Positions 58,072 through 64,000 of a stretch of DNA of 64,000 nucleotides are shown piece after piece. The notes beneath the pieces were generated by a model. The model saw nothing but the letters and a program-made list of their open reading frames with translations, had not been told where the DNA came from and did no database searches. The position numbers and the translations under genes are program-made. Positions within the stretch are counted from its first letter, which is position 1; the number at the start of each line of letters is the position of its first letter. Source of the stretch: CAZUMJ01 sp964621605 (GTDB lineage: Bacteria > Actinomycetota > Acidimicrobiia > Acidimicrobiales > Iamiaceae); contig CAZUMJ010000007.1 in the NCBI GenBank assembly GCA_964621605.1, forward strand, positions 1-64,000, given 5' to 3'.

Positions 58072-58805
58072 CGAGCGACGCGCACGACGACGTGGCAGCC
58101 GAGGACGACGCGAACGACCGCCACGAGGACGAGCCCGCGATCTCCTCTGAGGGGTTGACGAAGGTCTACGGGGACCTCCCTGCACTGGCGCCGTTCGACC
58201 TCGTCGTGCCAGCCGGTCAGTCGCTGGCCCTGATCGGCCACAACGGATCGGGCAAGTCCACGTTCTTGCGCATGGTCGCAGGCTTGCTGGAGCCGACCGG
58301 AGGCGAGGTGTCGATCGCGGGCTGGCCTGTCGGATCGCTCCCGGCCCGCGCGACCACCGCGTTCCTGCCGGACGAGCCCGTGCTCTACGACGACCTCAGC
58401 GTGCACGAGCACGTCGAGTACGTCTCGCGCCTGCACGGCGGCGACGGGTTCGATGCCTACGCAGAAGAGGTTGCCGGTCGCCTCGGGCTGACCGATCGCC
58501 TCGACGATCTGCCTGCTCGCTTCAGCCGTGGCCTGCGGCAGAAGACCTCGCTCCTGCTCGGGATCTGCCGTCCGTTCTCGCTGCTGCTGGTCGACGAGCC
58601 ATTTGTCGGCCTCGACGCTCCGGGGCGCAACGCCCTGCTCGAACTGCTCGACGAGGTGCACCGAGACGGCGCCGCGGTGGTCGTCGCAACGCACGACAGC
58701 GAGTTCGTCGAGCGCGTCGACCGTTGCGTGGCGTTGCGTGACGGTGAGCAGATCTTCGATGGGGTCACCACCGCTTCCGAGGTGCTCCGCCTCGTCAGCG
58801 GTTGA
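58068..58805 (+). CDS. ABC transporter ATP-binding protein
   Basis: ABC ATPase of 245 aa with intact motifs: Walker A GHNGSGKST near residue 58, signature SRGLRQKTSL, Walker B LLLVDEPFVGLD and the H-loop VVATHDSEF. An acidic 25-residue N-terminus precedes the domain. The signature deviates mildly from LSGGQ (SRGLRQ), as in some ABC-2/drug exporters. It is coupled to the membrane protein upstream; cargo unknown. Confidence 0.9.
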   Translation: MTSDAHDDVAAEDDANDRHEDEPAISSEGLTKVYGDLPALAPFDLVVPAGQSLALIGHNGSGKSTFLRMVAGLLEPTGGEVSIAGWPVGSLPARATTAFLPDEPVLYDDLSVHEHVEYVSRLHGGDGFDAYAEEVAGRLGLTDRLDDLPARFSRGLRQKTSLLLGICRPFSLLLVDEPFVGLDAPGRNALLELLDEVHRDGAAVVVATHDSEFVERVDRCVALRDGEQIFDGVTTASEVLRLVSG

Positions 58806-58882
58806 GCTTGTCTGCACGCCAAGGCGGGCGTCAGCAGCCGAAGCGGCACGCCTGACGCGCCGATTCCTGCGAGCATGACCCC

Positions 58883-59767
58883 ATGGGCGTCACGGTGCAC
58901 CTCGTCGACGGCACCTACGAGCTGTTCCGCTACTTCCACGCGCTGCCGTCGCACGTCACCGACGCGGGGGTGGACGTCGGCGCGACGCGGGGTGTGGTCG
59001 GCACGGTGCTGCAGATCCTCGAAGGTGGGGCGACGCACCTCGGCGTGGCCACCGATCACGTCATCGAGTCGTTTCGCAACGAGCTGTACCCGGGCTACAA
59101 GACAGGCGAGGGAGTAGAGCCCGCACTGCGCGGGCAGTTCGACTTGCTCGAGGAAGCGCTCGGCGTCCTGGGTGTGGTGGTGTGGCCGATGGTCGAGCAC
59201 GAGGCGGACGACGCGCTCGGGAGCGCGGCCCGCATCGCCGCGGCAGACCCGACGGTCGACGAGGTGTGGATCTGCACGCCCGACAAGGATCTCGGCCAGT
59301 GCGTCGGCGGCAAGGTGCACCAACTCGACCGCCGCGCCGAGCGGCGGATCGGTGTCGACGAGGTGACCGCCAAGTTCGGGGTGCATCCGTCGTCGATCCC
59401 TGACTATCTCGCCCTCGTCGGAGACGCCGCCGACGGGTTCCCCGGGCTGCCCGGCTGGGGGGCGAAGTCGGCCGCCGCCGTCCTCGCCCAGTACGGCCAC
59501 CTCGAGCACGTCCCTGCGTCAGCTGACGATTGGACGGTGCCTGTGCGCGGCGCGGCGAAGCTCGCCGCTACCCTTGAGGCCCAACGAGCGGACGCGTACC
59601 TGTTCCGCACGATCGCGACGGTGGTCGATGATCTGCCGCTCTTCGATGACGTCGAGTCGCTGCGGTGGACGGGCCCGACGCCAGGGTTCGCCGAGTTGTG
59701 CGCTCGGCTCGACGCGCCACGCCTGGCGGCGCGGGCGGCCCGGTGTGCGGCTGGCCGGGCGAGCTGA
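58883..59767 (+). CDS. 5'-3' exonuclease (FEN-like, Pol I N-terminal-type)
   Basis: Stand-alone flap-endonuclease-like protein of 294 aa. Acidic metal ligands occur in VHLVDGTYELFRYFHAL, EHEADDALGSAARIA and ICTPDKDLGQCVGG. The H3TH region reads DYLALVGDAADGFPGLPGWGAKSAAAVLAQYG. It should act on 5' flaps during repair or RNA primer removal. It lies 9 bp upstream of the LigD-type polymerase gene, suggesting a shared repair role. It is unusual in being separate from Pol I. Confidence 0.9.
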   Translation: MGVTVHLVDGTYELFRYFHALPSHVTDAGVDVGATRGVVGTVLQILEGGATHLGVATDHVIESFRNELYPGYKTGEGVEPALRGQFDLLEEALGVLGVVVWPMVEHEADDALGSAARIAAADPTVDEVWICTPDKDLGQCVGGKVHQLDRRAERRIGVDEVTAKFGVHPSSIPDYLALVGDAADGFPGLPGWGAKSAAAVLAQYGHLEHVPASADDWTVPVRGAAKLAATLEAQRADAYLFRTIATVVDDLPLFDDVESLRWTGPTPGFAELCARLDAPRLAARAARCAAGRAS

Positions 59768-59776
59768 GCGGCGCGC

Positions 59777-60799
59777 ATGGCTCGGTCTGACGCGGTCGAG
59801 ATCGAGGTTCCGATCGAGCGAGGAAGCCAACTCGTTCGGTTGAGCAACCCCGACAAGGTGATGTTCCCCGAAGCGGGGGTCACCAAGCGGGGCCTCGTCG
59901 ACTACTACCTAGCGGTCGCGGACGGCGCCTTGCGCGGCGTGCTGCACCGTCCCACGGTCCTCAAGCGCTTCCCCGACGGCGCCGCGTCCGAGCCCTTCTT
60001 CCAGAAGCGCGTACCGGCGACCCGTCCCGATTGGCTGCGTACGTTCACCGTCGCGTTCCCGAGCGGGCGCACGGCGGAGGAGCTGTGTCCGGCAGACGCG
60101 GCGCACCTGATCTGGGCCGTGAACCTGGGGTGCCTCGATCTGAACCCGTGGGCGATCCGCCGGTGGGATCCGCAGCACCCCGACGAGCTGCGCGTCGACC
60201 TCGACCCGCAGCCAGGCGTGCCGTTCTCGGACGTTCGTCGCACCGCGCTCGACGTGCGCGACCTGCTGGACGAGGTGGGGTTGACCGGATGGCCGAAGAC
60301 CTCGGGGTCGCGAGGCATCCACATCCTCGTGCGCATCCACCCGCGGTGGGGTTTCGACGAGGTGCGTCGCGCGGCGGTGGCGCTCGCGCGTGAGCTCGCA
60401 CGGCGCTTTCCCGATCGGGTCACGGCGAACTGGTGGAAGGAAGAGCGCGGGACGCGGGTGTTCGTTGACTACAACCAGAACGCTCGTGACCGCACGGTGG
60501 CCTCCGCCTACTCGGTGCGTCCCTTGCCCGATGCCCGGGTGTCGACACCGCTGCTCTGGGATGAGGTCGGCGATGTCGACCCGGCAGCGTTCACGGTGGC
60601 GACGGTCCCGGCGCGCTTCGCGGCGCTCGGCGACCTTCACCTCGGCATCGACGAGGCCGCCGGCTCGCTCGACGGGCTGTTGGCCCTCGCCGCACGTGAC
60701 GACGAGGCCGGCCTGCCCGACGCCCCGTGGCCGCCGAACTTCCCGACGACTGCGACAGAGGAACGGCGGGCCCCACCGTCTCGGCGTCGCGCCGACTGA
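59777..60799 (+). CDS. LigD-type DNA polymerase/primase domain protein
   Basis: Stand-alone polymerase domain of 340 aa of the archaeo-eukaryotic primase family, like the PolDom of LigD. Key elements are NPDKVMFPEAG, the phosphate-binding FFQKRVP, the catalytic DLDP near residue 140, PKTSGSRGIHILVRI and a later aspartate in GTRVFVDYNQNARD. It can extend and fill gaps during end joining. No ligase or Ku gene is visible in the window. ATG 59777 begins 9 bp after the exonuclease stop. Confidence 0.92.
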   Translation: MARSDAVEIEVPIERGSQLVRLSNPDKVMFPEAGVTKRGLVDYYLAVADGALRGVLHRPTVLKRFPDGAASEPFFQKRVPATRPDWLRTFTVAFPSGRTAEELCPADAAHLIWAVNLGCLDLNPWAIRRWDPQHPDELRVDLDPQPGVPFSDVRRTALDVRDLLDEVGLTGWPKTSGSRGIHILVRIHPRWGFDEVRRAAVALARELARRFPDRVTANWWKEERGTRVFVDYNQNARDRTVASAYSVRPLPDARVSTPLLWDEVGDVDPAAFTVATVPARFAALGDLHLGIDEAAGSLDGLLALAARDDEAGLPDAPWPPNFPTTATEERRAPPSRRRAD

Positions 60800-60922
60800 C
60801 GCCGGCACGGTTCCGTTGCCGCGCCACGTTCCCGTGGATGCAGCGGTGCGCACCCGACCTGTACGTATCGGCGCGCCCCGTCGCCACCGACTGCCGGTCG
60901 TGGCGCACTAGGTTGCCCGCCG

Positions 60923-61552
60923 ATGCCATCCTCCTCCCGTACCCCAGACTGCCGTTCCCTGCCCCGAGTCCGTGCCACCCGGCGGCTTGTCGGAGGCGCG
61001 GTGTTGGCAGGCGCGATGCTGCTCGCCGGCTGCGGTTCGTCGGGGTCGAAGGCCTCGCCCAGCAGCGCGTCGGGTGGCACGGCTACCGACACCGCAACCA
61101 CCGGTGGGTTGTTGGCGCCGCCCGGGCCGCTCGACAACGGCGACACGGTGAACGGGATCAAGTGCGAGACGAGTGAGCAGCTCGCGTATCACATCCATGC
61201 ACATCTGGCGGTGTACGTGGATGGGAAGTCGCGGGTGATCCCCGGCGACATCGGCATCTTCGACAACTCCTGCATCTACTGGCTGCACACCCACGACATG
61301 AGCGGCATCATCCACGTCGAGTCGCCCGACGAGCGGGTGTACACGCTCGGCGACTTCTTCGCCGTGTGGCGCCAGCCCCTGTCGGCCACGCAGGTCGGGC
61401 CCGCCAAGGGCGCGGTCACGGCCTACGTCGACGGCAAGCGCTACACCGGCGACATCACCAAGATCCCGCTGAAGGTGCAGGCGGTGATCCAGCTCGACGT
61501 GGGCTCCGACAGCCCTGGGCCGCAGGCATTCACCTTCCCCGAAGGTCTCTGA
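60923..61552 (+). CDS. Putative lipoprotein
   Basis: Exported protein of 209 aa. A basic N-terminus and hydrophobic segment end in the lipobox LLAGC, so it should be lipidated at that cysteine and held on the outer face of the membrane. After a Ser/Gly/Thr linker, residues about 70-205 form one domain with YHIHAHLAVYVDG, IYWLHTHDMSGIIHVES and YTLGDFFAVWRQPLS. The repeated His residues might bind metal, but I know no named family. ATG 60923 has TAGGTT eight bases upstream. Confidence 0.8.
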   Translation: MPSSSRTPDCRSLPRVRATRRLVGGAVLAGAMLLAGCGSSGSKASPSSASGGTATDTATTGGLLAPPGPLDNGDTVNGIKCETSEQLAYHIHAHLAVYVDGKSRVIPGDIGIFDNSCIYWLHTHDMSGIIHVESPDERVYTLGDFFAVWRQPLSATQVGPAKGAVTAYVDGKRYTGDITKIPLKVQAVIQLDVGSDSPGPQAFTFPEGL

Positions 61553-61576
61553 GCCAACCCGGCGAGCGACGTCCGC

Positions 61577-62350
61577 CTAGCCGGCGGCGACATCGGGATG
61601 CCGTCGGAGCACCTCGTTGGCAACGGCCTCGCCCCACACCTCGTCCTCCGTGCGGTGCAACGCGGCTTGGGCCTCGTTGAGGATGGCCCGTTCGACGTTG
61701 TACGCGACGAGACCGGCGACCGCCGACACCATCAGGCGGAGTGATGCCACCACCCGGTCGGTGAAGTCGTCCGGGTTGCCGCCGAGGTCGCGCACCCGGG
61801 CGGTGAACTGGCGCATCCAGACCTCGACGGCGCGGGTGGAGAGCTCGTCGATCGCTGCAAGCGCCGGGTCGGCGATGCCGAGGAACTCCTCTAGCGGCAT
61901 GCCGACGCCGAGCAGGGTCAGCACTCGTCGTACTGCGGTGACGTCTGCGTCGCTGTAGCGATAGGTCCGTCCGACACGATGTGGGCGCAGGAGCTGTGAT
62001 GCCTCGATGGCGCGCAGCAGTTCGGCGGGGACGCCGCTTCGGTCGGCCACTTCTCGCAGGCGCAGCGCGGTGGCAGGTGGCGGCTCGAGCCCGGTGGGGC
62101 GTGTCGCCGGGGCACCCGACTCGCTCAGGACCGCACTGTGGATCATCTGGAGGGAGTAGCCCCGGCTCTTCAGGTCACGGATCCACAGGAGCCGTTCGAG
62201 GTGGGTGTCGTCGTAGAAGGCGTCGCGGCCCTGATGGCGAGGCGGTGGGAGCAAGCCCTTCGACTGGTACGAGCGCAACAGACTGATGCTGATTCCCGCC
62301 GCTGCGGCGAGGTCGGCAGGGCGGTAGGTGGCGGAAGGGTCGGTTGCCAT
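61577..62350 (-). CDS. Transcriptional regulator with two MerR-type HTH units
   Basis: Protein of 257 aa. One MerR-like winged HTH lies at about 8-70 (YRPADLAAAAGISISLLRSYQSKGLLPPPRHQGRDAFYDDTHLERLLWIRDLKSRG). A second, more diverged one lies at about 95-155 (LRLREVADRSGVPAELLRAIEASQLLRPHRVGRTYRYSDADV). A helical C-terminal region follows. ATG 62350 has TAGACT seven bases upstream. It is divergent from the fatty-acid synthesis genes 114 bp away, which it may control. Confidence 0.85.
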   Translation of the reverse strand: MATDPSATYRPADLAAAAGISISLLRSYQSKGLLPPPRHQGRDAFYDDTHLERLLWIRDLKSRGYSLQMIHSAVLSESGAPATRPTGLEPPPATALRLREVADRSGVPAELLRAIEASQLLRPHRVGRTYRYSDADVTAVRRVLTLLGVGMPLEEFLGIADPALAAIDELSTRAVEVWMRQFTARVRDLGGNPDDFTDRVVASLRLMVSAVAGLVAYNVERAILNEAQAALHRTEDEVWGEAVANEVLRRHPDVAAG

Positions 62351-62464
62351 ACGAGTCAGTCTAGCGACGCATCGTATTGTTTGAGGTTTCCATGTAACCG
62401 TGTGATGAAGCATGAGTCTGATCGGGGTCGGTAGCTGCCGGCAACGTCGATCCCGGAGGTCTCC

Positions 62465-63658
62465 GTGCCCATCACCGTGCTCTTCCCCGGCCAGGGAGCC
62501 GCGACGCCCGGGTTCGGTCGCGCCTGGGTCGACCATCCTGCGTGGGCGGTGGTCGACCAGGCCGAGCAGGTGCTCGGGTGCCCGCTCGCGCCCCTCCTGC
62601 TCACCGCCGACGCCGCCGAGCTCGCCACCACGCGCACAAGCCAACTCGCGGTGCTGCTCGGGTCGCTCGTGGCGTGGGAGGCCGTGCGGCCTGCACTCGG
62701 GTACGCCCCGCTTGCCTTCGCCGGCCATTCCCTCGGTCAGGTCACCGCGGTGCTCGCAGCCGAGGCGCTGACGCACGAGGAAGGGTTCCGTGTAGCGCTC
62801 GCCAGGGCGGAGGCGTGCCAGACCTCGGCCGACGTGGCACCAGGGGGGCCAGGTCGCATGGTGGCGCTGCTCGGTGCGTCCCTCGCGCAGGCCGAGGAGC
62901 TCTGCGCCGCGGTGGAGGGCGCCTACGTCGCAAACGACAACGCTCCGGGCCAGGTCGTGGTCGCTGGAGGGGCGGCCGCGATGGCCGACGCCCAACGGCT
63001 CGCCCGGTCCTACGGCATACGCCGGACATCCCTGCTGCCGGTCGGGCACGCCTTCCACACGCCGTTGCTCGCCGACGCCGCGACCTCGCTGCGCACCGTG
63101 CTCGACCGCTGCACCTGGCACCCGCCCGTGGCACAGATCGTGACCAACCACGACGCACGGGCCGTCGAGAGCGCCGACGGATGGCCAGCCCGCCTGGAGC
63201 GTCACCTCGTCGAACCCGTGCGGTGGTGCGCATCGATCCGGCGATGCGTCGACCTCGGCACCGACACCTTTGTGGAGGTCGGCCCCGGTGATGTCCTCGG
63301 ACGGCTCGTCCGTCGCATCGCACCGGACGCGGCGGTGTGCTCGGTGCAGACCCCCGACGACGTGCGCGCCTTGCCCAACGATGCGCACCACACCGTCCAC
63401 GCGGAACGGCTCTCCGTCCCCGAGCGCGTCGTCATCGCCCCGGCAGCCGGCACCTTCGAGCCGTCACCGGTCGAGGAGGCCACCACCGAAGGTGAGCTCG
63501 TGCGAGCCGGTCAGGTGATCGGCCACGTGACCGGCGGCAGCACTCGCACGGCAGTGACGAGCCCGTTCGGTGGCTTCTTCATGGGCCATCTCGCCCGGGC
63601 GGGCGAACGTGTCCGCATCGGCCAACCCCTCGCCTGGCTGCGCGTGCTGCACCCGTGA
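62465..63658 (+). CDS. fabD: Malonyl-CoA:ACP transacylase fused to a biotinyl/lipoyl-like domain
   Basis: Protein of 397 aa. The FabD part (1-305) begins TVLFPGQGAATPGFG, has the nucleophile GHSLG near residue 87, the arginine-bearing VALARAEACQ, the catalytic His in VGHAFHTPLL, and the C-terminal FVEVGPGDVLGRLVRR. Residues about 322-397 look like a biotinyl/lipoyl carrier fold: VVIAPAAGTFEPSP, EGELVRAGQVIGHV, a central TSPFGGFFMGHL turn, and AGERVRIGQPLAWL. The hairpin that normally carries the modified lysine reads FGGFFMGHL, so no biotin or lipoate can attach. GTG 62465 has GGAGG six bases upstream. It overlaps fabH by 4 bp. Confidence 0.88.
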   Translation: MPITVLFPGQGAATPGFGRAWVDHPAWAVVDQAEQVLGCPLAPLLLTADAAELATTRTSQLAVLLGSLVAWEAVRPALGYAPLAFAGHSLGQVTAVLAAEALTHEEGFRVALARAEACQTSADVAPGGPGRMVALLGASLAQAEELCAAVEGAYVANDNAPGQVVVAGGAAAMADAQRLARSYGIRRTSLLPVGHAFHTPLLADAATSLRTVLDRCTWHPPVAQIVTNHDARAVESADGWPARLERHLVEPVRWCASIRRCVDLGTDTFVEVGPGDVLGRLVRRIAPDAAVCSVQTPDDVRALPNDAHHTVHAERLSVPERVVIAPAAGTFEPSPVEEATTEGELVRAGQVIGHVTGGSTRTAVTSPFGGFFMGHLARAGERVRIGQPLAWLRVLHP

Positions 63659-64000
63659 GCATCCGTACCGATGCCGAGTCGCGCGGGCCGATCCGAGCAC
63701 ACCCACGCGCGCCTGAGCGTGGAGCGGGCCGGACGTCTCGAGCCGTCACCGTCACGGGAACGGGGCATGCGCTGCCCACCGCCGTGCTCACGAACCATGA
63801 CCTCGAGGCGTTCCTTGCCACGAGCGACCAGTGGATCAGCCGGCGCACCGGCATCCGGCAGCGCTACATCGCGGGGCCTGAGGAGACCACCACAAGCCTC
63901 GCCATCGACGCTGGCCGTCGGGCCCTCGGGGCCGCAAACCTCGACGGGAGCCAGATCGACCTGGTGGTAGTTGCGACGTGTACGAGCGACACACCGCTGC
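63655..64000 (+). CDS. fabH: 3-oxoacyl-ACP synthase III, 5' part (cut by the window edge)
   Basis: The frame from GTG 63655 runs to the end of the window without a stop (115 codons). After a 30-residue Arg-rich leader it reads VTVTGTGHALPTAVLTNHDL, WISRRTGIRQRYIA and SQIDLVVVATCTSDTP, which is the FabH pattern including the region of the active-site cysteine (ATCTSD). The start overlaps the fabD stop (GTGA). It should start fatty-acid synthesis by condensing acyl-CoA with malonyl-ACP. Confidence 0.9.
   Translation, partial: MSIRTDAESRGPIRAHPRAPERGAGRTSRAVTVTGTGHALPTAVLTNHDLEAFLATSDQWISRRTGIRQRYIAGPEETTTSLAIDAGRRALGAANLDGSQIDLVVVATCTSDTPL

Overview
The window is chromosomal DNA from a very GC-rich actinobacterium. 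Frequent GTG starts, stop/start overlaps of the ATGA or GTGA type, a KstR-type operator, a DesA-like acyl-ACP desaturase, a LigD-type polymerase and ethylmalonyl-CoA pathway genes all fit Actinobacteria. The gene mix (ccrA, methylmalonyl-CoA epimerase, several PAS/GGDEF/EAL proteins) suggests an Acidimicrobiia-like lineage, but that placement is inference. Many genes here carry a TANNNT hexamer 6-9 nt before the start codon, the signature of leaderless mRNAs.

Layout. 1-2.9 kb: FKBP isomerase, acyl-CoA ligase and a VOC protein. 3.0-5.3 kb: formylglycine-type sulfatase. 5.5-11.6 kb: a cobalamin riboswitch heading an operon that encodes a wall-anchored alpha/alpha-barrel protein, a membrane-anchored DUF4430-like beta-domain protein, and a complete ECF transporter (T, double ATPase, S). 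This looks like a two-protein bacterial version of transcobalamin/intrinsic factor coupled to uptake. 11.6-22.3 kb: a frameshifted SDR, an MpaB-like protein, a spermidine-synthase-like membrane protein, a ZIP transporter with a Zur-like box, an aldehyde dehydrogenase with a KstR-like box, a TesB thioesterase, a flippase and two alpha/beta hydrolases. 22.3-37.7 kb: a giant PAS-GGDEF-EAL protein, a polyprenyl synthase, an ABC-like module with a degenerate ATPase, a HAD hydrolase, XseB/XseA, and a second GGDEF-EAL protein coupled to a large secreted DUF4214/hydrolase. 37.7-39.7 kb: an MMPL/RND transporter interrupted by a 100-N gap.

39.7-43.4 kb is an accessory island: an orphan HTH antitoxin-like gene beside a truncated nucleotidyltransferase, a secreted polymorphic-toxin-like gene with a probable immunity gene, a VapBC-type pair, and a decayed second copy of the toxin gene's 5' end. 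43.4-51.2 kb: a second acyl-CoA ligase, two tRNA-Ser genes, a PAS-GAF-GGDEF protein, SRP RNA, dnaX, a YbaB-family gene and recR.

51.7-58.8 kb: thiolase, crotonyl-CoA carboxylase/reductase and methylmalonyl-CoA epimerase (ethylmalonyl-CoA pathway), a desaturase and an ABC pair, with TetR-type palindromes in the promoters. 58.9-64.0 kb: a 5'-3' exonuclease, a LigD-type polymerase, a lipoprotein, a regulator with two MerR-type HTH units, and the start of a fatty-acid synthesis operon (FabD fused to a biotinyl/lipoyl-like domain, then FabH cut by the window edge). The ethylmalonyl-CoA pathway uses B12-dependent mutases, so the B12 uptake operon and the carbon-assimilation genes plausibly serve the same physiology.
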